A DNA stretch of 64,000 nt from Syngnathus acus (lineage: Eukaryota; Chordata; Actinopteri; Syngnathiformes; Syngnathidae). The stretch covers positions 16,311,128 through 16,375,127 of the forward strand of contig NC_051092.1 in the NCBI RefSeq assembly GCF_901709675.1, given 5' to 3'. Positions 10,554 through 22,300 of this stretch are shown here, piece by piece; the stretch's first letter is position 1, and every line of letters begins with the position of its first letter. Under the pieces are notes generated by a model that was not told the origin of the DNA, searched no databases, and saw only the letters and a list, made by a program, of their open reading frames with translations. Position numbers and translations under genes: made by a program.

Positions 10554-10837
10554 GATACTCAGTCAAAACTAGTGATGTGCATTCCAGTTCTTTTAGGTGA
10601 ACTGAGTCTTTAGAATCAGTTCACTCAAAGGATTCGTTCAAACGAATCGTTCAATGACACACACACACACACACTGATACGGCTTTTTTTCTTTTCTTTT
10701 CTTTTTTTACAACATCCAGTGGAAACAACCCATACACATCAAACAATACAACTACACAACCCCCACCAAATTATTATATATAATAATAATTGGCTCGGGT
10801 AATTAACACATTTCTTTCTATAATACAACACCTACAC

Positions 10838-11580
10838 CAGGGGTCACCAACCATATTAAACTGAGAGCTACTTCCTGGGTACTGATTAAGGCAAAGGCAA
10901 GTTTGACACACACTTCTGAAATAGCCAATTTGCTCAATTTGGCTTTCACTATGTGTTATTATTGTCATTTCCAGTTCAGATGTAAGTGTGACTTTAACAA
11001 CAATGGCAAAAATACAGTCAAACCTTGGTTTTTTACCACAATCCGTTCCAGAAGGTGGTCCGAGAAGCGAATCGGGCGAATTCCGAACCTATTTTTGAAT
11101 TTTTTTTAATCCGTTTCAAGACAAAAAAAAAAAAAAAACTTTTTTAAGCAATTTTTCATTTGCGCATATTTGTCCGATCGCGCAACTGCAGCGCACCGCC
11201 GAACGCGCAACCGTAGCGCGTCGCCCACCGCGCAACTGCACCGCGCTGGTCGCATTATTGTGACAGAGCCGTCGCTGAAATTTAGAAAATATTTTTAAAG
11301 TCCTGATGTACTTTCCAAAATTTAAGTGGACCTAAGTGCGCAGGGAGTTTAATTTTGTCCGATCGCGCAACTGCAGCGCACCGCCGAACGCGCAACAGTA
11401 GCGCATCGCCGACCGCGCAACTGCACCGCTCTGGTCGCATTATTGTGACAGAGCTGTCGCTAAAATTTAGAAAATATTTTTAAAGTCCTGATGTACTTTC
11501 CAAAATTTAAGTGGACCTCAGTGCACAGGGAGCTTAATTTGGTCCGATCGCGCAACACTTAACACTTAATAAAGCACATG
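10838..11580 (+). mobile_element. hAT element left part with nested CCTTGGTTTT element
   Basis: It begins CAGGGGTCACCAACC at the junction with the left arm of the 10571 element. It is the reverse complement of the right part of the complete hAT at 48187-49192. From 11015 (TA at 11013) a nested element with CAGTCAAACCTTGG starts, containing two units of the 180-bp CGCGCAACTGCAGCGC repeat. Neither right end is clean, so the right boundary is approximate. Confidence 0.65.
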
Positions 11581-11719
11581 AAATCAAAAACTTGTTTTCG
11601 ATTGTGCGTACCACTCCGTTCCGAAGCCCCGTTGTCCGAACCTTTTAACTCCGGAGTTGGTCTTCCTTTACTGATGACCCCCTGCTTCAACCGAAAATCC
11701 ATAGTTGAAAATCTTTTCA

Positions 11720-12710
11720 GTGAACGAGAGTGAACGAATCAAGTTATTCGTTCTTTTTTTTTCGTTCATATAACTTCAACCAGTAGGTGTCGATAATGCG
11801 CATTGAAGCTGGTGCCACCTCGCCGTAAAACAAAACGAAGAAGACGTAACTTCCCGTTCACGAACGAGTCGCGAATTGCATTTCCCGTTCACCAACGAAC
11901 GAATCTTTGAGTGAACGAGTCACTCGCTGAGTGAATCACTCACTGAGTGAATCACTCATTTCCAATTCACCGCGAGAACGTATCAGTGAGGGAACGAATC
12001 CTGGCTTTCCCGTTCGCGAACGAGTCAATGAGTGAACTGCCTTCCTGTGCATCAACGGATCAGTCAGTGAATATGTTGCGTCTCCTGGCGTGAACTATGT
12101 AAGCCAGAATGTAGATTTACGATTTATTTATAGTAGGTTTTAAATAACGTGTATGCATATATATGCCTAAATATTGTTACCCAATATATCAACTGCAGTT
12201 TCACATTAGATTGCTGGTTTGAGATGTACTTTTATTATTATTAATATTATTATTATTATTATTATTATTGTTGTTACTATTATTGTTATTATTATTTTTA
12301 ATAAACTTTTATGTTAAAACTTGTCTAGTGTTTTATTCCTTTTTTTTATATTCGCCAATCAAAACATAAAAATCAGACATTTGGTTAATTGCTTTATATG
12401 ACAATATGTATATGTGTTTTACGTTGTTTTATGAGTTGGTGTCCCCGAAATTAACAAATGTCGGCATAACGTTTTTTCCCAAACTTTTATTCAAACACAA
12501 ACACATTCGATATAATAACACCATCAACTGTGTAAAGTGTGTCGGCTGGCAATGGCATAGCGGCAATGCTGTCACTCGTGAATCGTCGCGAACGACCAAT
12601 CAGCAGCGCCAGCGAGCGTTAGATGGAGGAGGGACTTTACGAGTCAGTGACGTAATTTCCCCTTCACGAACGAGTCAGTGACGCGATTTCCCGTTCACGA
12701 CCAGGTGAGA
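11720..12710. repeat. Interior with clustered GAACGA/TCGTTC motifs
   Basis: Many copies of GTGAACGA, AACGAATC, AACGAGTC and GAGTGAATCACTC on both strands, densest at 11740-12010 and 12590-12710. They resemble subterminal motifs of inverted-repeat transposons, as also seen next to the outer arms (GAACGATTCGTT). No coding sequence is recognised. Confidence 0.6.
12229..12300. repeat. (TTA)n microsatellite, imperfect
   Basis: TTATTATTA repeats with TTG interruptions inside the large inverted-repeat element. Confidence 0.9.
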
Positions 12711-12889
12711 CTGTTGCCAACGGATCAGTGTGTAGGTGTATTATAGAAAGAAATGTGTTAATTACCCGAGCCAATTATTAGTATATATAATAATTGGGGG
12801 GCGGGTGGGTGTAGTCGTATTTTTTGATGTGTATCGGTTGTTTCCACTGGATGTTGTAAAAAAAAGAGAAAAAAAAGCTGGATCAGTGT

Positions 12890-12920
<31 letters not shown>

Positions 12921-13127
12921 GGGATTCATTGAACGATTCGTTTGAACGAATATTTTGAGTGAACTGATTCTAAAGATTCAGTTCACATAAATGAACTGGA
13001 ATGCACATCACTAAGGTAGGCGCATGAAGCATGCCGGGATCACTAGCACCCCCTGCCATAAGGCTGGAGAACCTTTTTTCGTAGCCTCTGTAAGATCTCT
13101 TTTCAAAGCCGTTTTGTTCATCTAAAG

Positions 13128-13339
13128 CAGGGTCACCAACTCCGGTCCTCAAGGGCGCCAATCCAGCCTGTTTTAGGTGCAGCCCTGCAACAACACACCT
13201 GATTCAAATGATCAGCTCATCAGCAAGCTCTATTAAGGCTGATAGCGATCCTGATTATTTGAATCAGGTGTGTTGCAGGGGGGATACATCTAAAACAGGC
13301 TGGATTGGCGCCCTTAAGGACCGGAGTTGGTGACCCCTG
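13128..13339. mobile_element. Palindromic hAT MITE with perfect 8-bp duplication
   Basis: Ends CAGGGTCACCAACTCCGG and CCGGAGTTGGTGACCCCTG, with ATCTAAAG at 13120-13127 and 13340-13347. The whole 212-bp unit is nearly a single hairpin: arms pair through GGGCGCCAATCCAGCCTG, TTTTAGGTG and ACACCTGATTCAAAT. Relatives start at 32693 and 63918. Confidence 0.92.
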
Positions 13340-13347
13340 ATCTAAAG

Positions 13348-14416
13348 AAACACGACGTTACAGACAGATGACAAAAACACAAGATATTATATACACCAGC
13401 ATAACTACGGATATTAATTAATATAGCCAGAATGTTTGAACACTTAAACAGCGACATAAAGACAGAGACGAGTTCAGTCTAACTGCATAGCCTGTCAACA
13501 TAGGTAGCAGTGTGATTACGCAATCCTCAGAGGAGGCTAGACAGGACGTTGGCTCCTCCGAGCGAATCGTCTTCGGTTTTAAAATAACTATAGAAATTCA
13601 GCGATTTTGGTTCAAAATGATACAAAACTTGAAATTAAAAGGGAAATGACTTTAATAAAAACAATTGAATTTGTTTTTCTCCTTTTCATGATGGCAGGGG
13701 AGGCGAGAGTAAAGATGTGTTTCTTACTTCTGCCACAATGTTATGTTATTGTAACTATTTCGTTTGTATTTGAATTAAAAACAACTTTTGAAAAAATACA
13801 TCATTAATTTTAAAAATAACCAATTTTTCATATCAGTTCAGAAACGTTGAGAGATAGGGCAAAAAAACAAATAATCAAAGCTTTATCATCAAAGACAAAC
13901 GATAGAACTGTTGTCTTGGCAGCTGGTCTGACCAAATGTATCTTATTACAAACCACAGACCAGAAACAACATACTTCTCACGTGCCCGGTAACAGCACAG
14001 TCTCTCTGGCTATCAGGTTTCGTGGCAGGGTTGAGGACCCAAATACAGGGAAGCGGGGCAAGAGTGTTTATTATATATTACTTACTAATGAAGGACTATT
14101 GTTCACCTATGAGGAGTTTCTTAGGAAATATCATATCCCAATGACTCCTAGCGATTATGCTTGAGTGTTTTTGGACCATTCCCTCTGGTGTGTTAAATTA
14201 ACCAGTGTACATTAATTAATGACGAGCAACTGAAAAAACAAAATGAAAAACAAACAAACAAAAAAACAGCCTTTGTTTTATGCCTTTATCTATTGTAGGT
14301 TAGCATGATGCCTTTGATTTAAATGCGGAAATTATGTTAACTTCTTATCTGTTATCTGTTTGTTTTCCTCCGACTCTTTGATTTCTTTTATCATGAAAAT
14401 CCTGACTTCACCTGAC
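13348..14416. other. Sequence upstream of ADAT1; one unexplained ORF
   Basis: Mostly AT-rich. The 105-codon ORF at 13847-14164 (described below) is the only coding-like stretch. No terminal repeats found. Confidence 0.5.
13847..14164 (+). CDS. Unrecognised 105-aa ORF
   Basis: The ORF includes VSLAIRFRGRVEDPNTGKRG and LLTNEGLLFTYEEFLRKYHI. I do not recognise a family. The TYEEF-x-x-KY-x-I-P pattern vaguely recalls the C-terminal part of some L1/Tx1-type LINE polymerases, but no RT motif is nearby. Acceptor-like sequence precedes it and there is no obvious donor. It could be a retroelement fragment, a lineage-specific exon or chance. Confidence 0.25.
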   Translation: MRDRAKKQIIKALSSKTNDRTVVLAAGLTKCILLQTTDQKQHTSHVPGNSTVSLAIRFRGRVEDPNTGKRGKSVYYILLTNEGLLFTYEEFLRKYHIPMTPSDYA

Positions 14417-14424
14417 CCGGAAAT
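14417..14424 (+). promoter_or_regulatory. ETS-type motif, probable ADAT1 core promoter
   Basis: CCGGAAAT, the core of an ETS/GABP site, lies about 140 bp upstream of the ADAT1 ATG. There is no TATA box. This fits a housekeeping promoter. A GTAAGT at 14501 and an AG at 14555-14556 could mark a 5' UTR intron, but it would be only 56 bp, so I treat this stretch as 5' UTR. Confidence 0.4.
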
Positions 14425-14559
14425 AGTAAAGTCCTATCCTGTTTTCTGTGGCTGTGCAAATACCTTGTCAAAAAGTAAGAAACGGCGAAACTGACTACCA
14501 GTAAGTTTTTAAACGCATTTCCCCATCGATCTAAAGATACTGAAACTCACTCACAGGCC

Positions 14560-14701
14560 ATGGTGACTGCTGATGAAATTGCTCAATTGTGTTATGAGCG
14601 TTTCAACGATCTACCGCGGAGAGGAAAGCCCGAACCGGGAAGAGAATGGACCTCGCTCGCCGCTGTGGTGAAAATCAGCCGATGTGCAAAATCGGATAGA
14701 G
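14560..14701 (+). CDS. adat1: ADAT1 coding exon 1
   Basis: Starts ATGGTG in context GCCATGG and encodes [20 protein letters not shown] and [12 protein letters not shown]. The [11 protein letters not shown] opening is characteristic of ADAT1 and fixes the start. Donor GTTTGT at 14702. Ends in phase 1. Confidence 0.93.
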
Positions 14702-16333
14702 GTTTGTTTGTGCATGTGCTTACGTTGAAGTTTTACTTACTATAATTACTATAATTGCTAAAAATAGTAATACATCCTACAAAATCGTACTGTGGTCAAA
14801 CCAGCCGTCTTTCATTTTCTCGTGGTCAAACCAGCCGCTCTTGGGAAAACAAAGTGTGCCCATGTTATAGGTTTTACGGTAAAAGAGAGCGAAGGAAGAG
14901 CAGTGCTGTACAGTAATCCCTCGGTACATCACGGTTCATTTATCGCGGTTTCACTACATCGCGGATTCCCCCCCCCCCCCCTTATCTACTCTTTATTTTA
15001 TTTCATATTTAAGATGACTGTAGTCACCCTCTGCCCCCTCATAGCAATGTTTCTTAAGTAGCTGAATGTGCAAATGATTAGAAGAATTTAAAGAAGGACG
15101 TCCAGTGTAGTTTTTTTTTTTGTACAAGATTAAGGACATTATGTTAAATATGTCCATTATTACTTTTATTCCTCTATGTATATTTTTTTAAAAGTCAAAA
15201 TAAAACTTCCAAATTGAGGAATTATGGCACGAAACTTGCCCACACGCCAGCAGAAGGCAAGGAGTGCCCACACAATTGCAGTGTGTACACTTGTACGTTT
15301 TTATAAAAAAATTGTTATAATAAGAATTCTAAAAACATATTTAGCATTGTACCTTCTTATAGAAAAATTGTCATAATAAGAGTTCTAAAAACATATTTAC
15401 AGTATGTACACTTGTACCTTGTTATAAAAAAAATATAATAATAAAAGTTGTTCTAAAAACATATTTACAGTATGTAAACACAATTCTCCATGTTATTTAT
15501 GTTATTCAGCCGTGCTTTGATTTGAGGTAGAGTGATTTATTTTGAAGGCTGTTTTCAGGCGATACGACTTCCTGTTTTACGTTCGCGTACATATGTTACA
15601 AGGGTACAGGAGTCATTGACGATGTAAGTGGGTCTCCTAACAAGAGAAATGAACGATCACATGTGTCTAACCTTTAGGACAATGTAGTATTGCTCCAAAT
15701 GTTCGTTTACATTCCTTTCACGGATCAGATGAACTAGACAGTGGTCCGAGAGTCCTAAAGCTGCACGAGCCGCAGAGTGGTATGCATCCTTGATCACGGT
15801 GTAGCAGTGGTCCAGAGTCTGTGCCCCTCTGGTGGGACACGTTACGTGCTGTTTGTATCTGGGGAGTTCGTGTGCGAGGTTCGCCCTGTTAAGATCACCC
15901 AGAACAATGATTAGTGAGTTTGGTAGAAGTTTCTCCATGTCTGTTACCTGGTCAGCCAGCATCTGCGTGGCTTCACTCGCACGTGCGTGTGGTGGGGATG
16001 TAAACAGCCGCCATGACGATCGAGGAGAACTCCCGTGGTGAATAGAACGGCCGCAGTTTATGAAAAGTGTTTCTAGGAGAGGGCTGCAAACTCTTTCAAC
16101 ACCGTGACATCAGTACAACCAACGTTCATTAATGTAGAAACAGAGACCACCTCCCTTTGATTTTCCGGAGAGCTCCGCGCTGCGATCTGCTCGCGTTAGC
16201 CTGAAGCCCGCTAGCTCCACGGCGTGGTGGGGCGTTCGTTCGCTGAGCCACGTTTCCACAAAGCACAGCGCGGCGGATCTGCTGAAGTCCGTGTTCCTTG
16301 AAGTGAGGAGCAGCAGTTCGTCCATCTTGTTCG

Positions 16334-16394
<61 letters not shown>

Positions 16395-19300
16395 GCGCGC
16401 GCGCGCGTGCGGGGTGTTCATGTGTGCTCATGTGTATGATGTGGCTCTTTGCGATGACACAGTAAAAATGTGGCTCTTAGTCTCTGACTGGTTGCCACCC
16501 CTGTCCTAGCCTGTCTTTAAGCTTAAAATTTGACTAAGTCCATTTGAAGATAGTATAAATTCATTTTAAACGGACCTAGGGTTAATCTCAGAAAGAATGA
16601 AATCTATCTTTGTCTAATCGGCGTTCATCGACTCATGGCAGTAGCCGCAGGGCCATAACCCCTAACGGGGAAAGGCCACCGGGCGAGAGAGAGCGATGCT
16701 CTTTGTCCGAACGAACCTTTTATACCAGTCCAGTTCGTGGGTACTATGCCTGCTTGGTCACGTACCAGTTTTTTTTCCATGACGTCATACATTGGCCTCA
16801 GATGACCCAAATGCTTCCAGAATAGACTGCACCTGCATCTCGGCCGGTCTTAACCGGATTCAACCAGATGAGGTTACCATGTTCTCACGGAAGTAACAAT
16901 TTTCTCAGGGATGCCTCATCCTGTTTCCCACTCCCAAATCTTGTCAACTGTCCATCAACGTGACATTTGCAAATGTTTTTTCTCTGACTTGTGTTCCGTC
17001 AAACAGCATTTTGTTTAGGCTTCAACTGGATGAACGTGACCGAGGTCACGCCCATATGTGTGATCTCAGTCTTCCACCACTTAGTATCACCATTAACCCT
17101 TTCCGCCTCCTTGTCTTCGCTCACATTTATACATTCATGTGTAAATGGAACATCATATTACATACATGTTTGATACTGCTCAAACATCGTGACAATAATA
17201 ACACATACTTTCACAATAGTCAATATAACACATAATCATAGCTATGATCGTGGATTCTCTTAGTTAGCAGGTTAAAACACTCAAGCATCTTCAAAATGTA
17301 TTTTGACAAGCTGGTGACCTCTAGGGCAAGCTCAAGTGTGGGATTGCAGTCTTCCACCCACGGTATCACTGTCAGCCCCTTGTCCTTACTCAAACGCTTA
17401 ATACATTCATGTGTAAATGAAGCATCAGTGCTACGATGCTGCTCAAGTTGCTACTAACTATACAGTATTGCAAAGCAGAATAAAAAAAAGTATATTGCAG
17501 CTTACTCTAACTGTGATTAACATGTCTCATTCTCATTAGCTAACGATGAGCATGGGCTTCCCTAGTTAGCAAATTAAAATATTCAAGCAGTTTCAAAGTA
17601 CATTATAGCAAAACAAAATAATATAACATACTCCAAAATTGTGTGTTGCTGTGCTTCAGAACAAGTCTTCATCTAATCCATGACTTTTTAAACTATTAAT
17701 TTACTATGTTAGGTCAATCTGACTTTGGTACCATCTTCTGGTGAAATTTGGAACGGGAATGGAGGTTTACTGGTTCAACCAACAAATTCCCCTTTACCAA
17801 TTTAACAATAGTTAATTTTGAAGAACTAACTTTTAAGTAACCCCTACTCAGGCCCCCTTCTTCAGGTCTTCCATGTCAAGCTTTGAAATTTGGAATTTCA
17901 TCTTAGCCAATTCGTCTGGGCCAAATCCAATACACACTCAAGCACCATCTTTTACCCTCCTATCCACCATGTAACTCGACAAGCTAAAATACTTATATTT
18001 ACAGTAATAAGTTCAATTAAAAAAAAACATTCAAATGAAAAAAAAAGAGGTGTATCTCAACCAGCCCACATGGGACGACCATCCTGCAATGTTTGTTATG
18101 AGTCAATTAGGTTACATGACTTTGGAGTTATTGAGCAAAAATGCTAATACGGTATATACAGTGATAAATACATTAAAAATATCTGAAACATTGGAATGAA
18201 ATTGTAAGAAGTGTATCTCAATGAGCCCATGTATGACTATCATTGTGCACATTTTGGAGTTAATAGGTCTTACTGTAAATATCAATTGCTCCCAGGTCAT
18301 GTGAACTATTGACCCCAAACTGTGACAACACATGGGCTGGTTCCGCGTGGGTTTTCTCCAGGCACTCCGGTTTCCTCCCACATCCCAAAAACATGCATGG
18401 TAGGCCGATTGAGCACTCCAAATTGCCCCTAGGTATGAGTGCGAGTGCGGATGGTTGTTTAGTTTAGTTTATTGTTTAGCACATATTATAACAAATAACA
18501 GTGCAAGGAGGGAGACGAAGCCTAGGGCTTGTAAGGAGCTCCAGTCCTGTATAAACAAAGTGCACAACAAACAAAGTGCTGTGTCATCAAATATCATTCA
18601 AGTGTTTAAGAAAAAAAAAAAAAAAGAGTATATATATATATATAAATGAATAAACAAAAGCATAACTAGCTAAATATTAATTCGTCATATTTATATATGC
18701 ATATATACGAATGTGTATGTATACATACATAAACAAATACACTATACAAAATGAGAAACAAGAGAAACAAATTAGACACTTAGCGATGTTGAAGCAATCA
18801 AAAAGACACCAGGTAAGAAATAGCTAAGAGGGAGCAGAAGAACTGCAAACAGAAAATAACAAAACAAGGAAGAATCAGGGTATAAATAGTGGTTTAAGTT
18901 GATGTTCTTAGTATGGATCAGCTGAGTGCGGTGGAGTAATTTTGGACTGGTAGGATCATGAGTGGGGAAGGTGGTGTTTCAGGTGCTTTCTAAAAGCAAC
19001 CTGTGAAGATATGGATCGGATATGGATTGGTAGCTCATTCCAGAGTGAGGGCCCTCTAAAATGGATATTATATTGATGGCGTGATGTTCGACAGGACGGT
19101 GGGTGGAGATTGTCCCCCTGTCTTGTTGGATAAGAATGAAAATCAGATACAAATGCGAAGAAATTATGAAAAGTGGCTGGAAGACAGTGTTTCCTATATA
19201 TATATTTATGGATGAGTAGACAGGTTTGATCAACAATCAATTGGCAGTAATGAATAATTTCTAAACAATGGTGCCGATGGTTCATATCTATTTGAGAAAG

Positions 19301-22300
19301 AGATCATTTTTAGGAACTTCTTTTGTATGATGAGTAATTTGTTGAGGTATGTTGGATATGTAGCTGCCCAGACTATGTTGCAGTAATTGAGTAAAGGAAA
19401 CAGGAAGCTATAATACAGAGTGAGATGAGCAGAAGGATGGACCAAGGGACAAACTTTTCGTAAAATACCTAGCGTTTTCATGGATCTTTTGCAAACCAAA
19501 TCAATGTGTTCAGACCAGTTTAAGTGTTTATCTACTATAACTCCTAGGAATTTAGTGCTAGTAACTTGATGGATTTCGTTATTATTTATGTAAATTTTGG
19601 TCTGTTCTTTGGGGTAAGATTTATTTATATTGCAGAAGATCATGAAGTTACATTTTTTTATATTGAGTGACAACTTATTTATGTTGAACCATTTTGTAAC
19701 AGCGTGCAACTCAGTATTCACACTTGCAATGAGGAAATTAAAATCATCGTGGGTGGCAATGAGGTTGGTATCATCCGCAAATAACAAAGGAAGAAAATTT
19801 GAACAAGACATGGAAAAATCATTTATGTACACCAAAAATAATAGAGGACCCAATATTGAGCCCTGCGGGACCCCAAATAGTATTTTAGATCTGTTGGAAG
19901 AACAACCATTTATATATACATATTGTTCTCTGTTGGCGAGATAGTTTGTGAACCATTTCAGGGCAGAATCGTTCACTCCATATCTCTCTAGCTTAGCGAT
20001 AAGGATCTTATGGTCGACAGTATCAAATGCTTTGCTTAAATCTAGAAAGACACCAAGAGCGAATTTCTTATTGTCAAGAGCTGTTGAGATGTGGTTGACA
20101 AGCTGAAGCAGTGCATGCTCAGTAGAAAACTTTTTGCGGAAACCGTATTGATGTTTATAGAGAATATTGTTTGTTTCTAGGTGCTTTGCCAATCTTGAGT
20201 AAACCATTTTTTCTAGAATCTTGGAGAAGCAAGGAAGAACGGATATAGGTCGATAATTACCATATTCATTTGTCTCACCAGCTTTGAAGATAGGAATGAC
20301 TTTAGCAATTTTTAATTCTTGGGGTACAATGCCAAATTTTAAAGATAAGGAGAAAATGTGTGTTAGTGGAATTATTATTGAATGAATGATTTTCTTAATA
20401 AGTATGCTTCTGATCTCATCATGGCCAGGGGCCGAGTTTTTTCAAGCTCATGACGATGTTGTAAACTTCCTCAACACTAGGAGGGTCAAGAATGGAGAGT
20501 GAAGGAAACTGCCCTTTAATAAGGCAACAGGGGCTTGTATCAGAGGTTGAGAAGCTAGATGCCAAGGTAGCGCCAACATTTACAAAGAAATCATTGAAAC
20601 CATTAGAAATATCTATTGGGTTGAATGAGCTCTATTCTTCCCCAGCATCTCACTTGGGGTAGATGTTTTTGATTTTTTGCGATGTAATAAATGGTTGATA
20701 AGATTCCATGTTGTTTTGATGTCACCGGAGGCTTGTGTAAATTTATCAGCATAGTAAGTTTGTTTGGTTTTCCTTAGTAATACTGTAAATTTGTTTTTAT
20801 ATTTCTTGTATGTTTCTATATTTATAGGGGTGGGATTTGCAATAGATTTTCTATATAGTTTATTTTTTTTACGTGAAGATTTTTTTAGTTCATCCGTTAT
20901 CCATGGTTTCCCCTTAGAGTTATTTTTACGACTAGAAGTTAAAGGAAAGGAGGACTCTAATGCATTTGTGAGTATTGTTAGAAAGGAGTGATAAGCTTTG
21001 TTGACATCTTGCAACAGGATAACCTCATCCCATGACACAGAGCTGATGATAGATATAAAAGATACCATGTTTTTCTCAGTAAATTTGCGGAATTTCATTT
21101 GATCACCAATATGATCTTTGATTTCAGGACTACTATCATTGTGGATGAAATGGAAGACAGGAAGATGGTCGGATACATCACAGATCAAAAGGCCAGATGT
21201 TATCTTGTAGTCTAGAGAATTAAATAGGATATTGTCTATGAGAGTGGCCGTTGAGCTTGTGATCCTGGAGGGTTTGTTGATAAGAGGGAAAAAGTTACTG
21301 GAATATAATGTATTAAGGAAGTCTGCTGTATGTGACTGCTTAGTTTCAAGCAAATTAATATTATAGTCACCAAGTAAGACACACAATTTGTTTTCTTTGT
21401 TTATGATTTCTAGAGTAGAGTCGAGGGCTTCATTGAAGGTGATTTTATCAGAGTCTGGTGGTCTATATATACATCCAATTATCACATTTTTGTTGTTTAT
21501 AAGTGAGCAAGATGAGAGTTCTATAAACACAGATTCTGCTACAGTCATGTCAAAGTTGACACTTAGATCCTTTCTGGGAGAGAAATTGAAGTTATCAATC
21601 ACATACAGTGAGACTCCTCCACCTTGCTTGTTTGGTCTACAGGAATGTATAGGAGTGTAGTGAGAGAGAGGGTAGCTAGATGTATTATCTACCATCCAAG
21701 TTTCAGTAAGAGCTATTACTGAAAAAGAACGTGTTAAGGTTGATAAATAGGTTTTTAGACCATCATAATTTTTAGAGATACTCCGTACATTGAAGTGGAC
21801 AGTGGAGAATACATTTGTTTGGCAGTGGCCAGGAGGAGTATTGCACAGTTTGTTAAACATATCTTCAAAAATATATTCACATGACATTTCAACAGATTTT
21901 AAGGGAGTGTAATTTGTATCTGGGTTAAGGAAGGACTCATAGATACCAGCATTAGCATTCTCTAGGTCAAATGAATTAAATAATAAAGAGTCTAGATTCG
22001 GTGGGACAGAAATTCCTGCATTTGTGAGAATGTCACTGGATGGCATGAAAGGTGTAAGGGAACTGTCTACCTGAGATGGATGTCCTCCCTGCCAGTCTCT
22101 GTTCGCCTTGTTGTACTTCGCTGTAATCCATTATTCTCGTCCGGAGGGTCCATACGTACCAGTTAATGGTCATTAGTTCAGCCATTGTAGATGTTTGGTT
22201 CCCCCACCACCAGGCCATATTTCTTCAGTTCCTCCAGTTCACTCACAACGAGAGTTTTGACATCTTCTGGTGTTGCTCCGTTTGTTTTAATCCATACTTT

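Larger units (their letters stand above)
10571..13012. mobile_element. Large inverted-repeat element with about 270-bp arms
   Basis: The left arm (10571-10837) begins AGTGATGTGCATTCCAGTTC. The right arm (about 12730-13012) is its reverse complement and ends GAACTGGAATGCACATCACT. Matches run through GATTCGTT(C/T)(G/A)AACGAAT, the CA/GT run, the pyrimidine tract, TTTCCACTGGATGTTGTAA and AATTACCCGAGCCAATTATTA. The interior is rich in GAACGA/TCGTTC motifs and hosts another transposon. No transposase ORF, and no matching target duplication. It lies between the CIAPIN1 and ADAT1 promoters. Confidence 0.75.

Noticed and set aside
14501-14556. A 5' UTR intron of ADAT1
   Set aside because: GTAAGT and an AG are present, but 56 bp is shorter than usual vertebrate introns; more likely contiguous 5' UTR.
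16129-16431. His/Thr/Arg-rich ORFs near 16.3 kb as proteins
   Set aside because: Their N-terminal halves are microsatellite; only the downstream endonuclease segment is meaningful.
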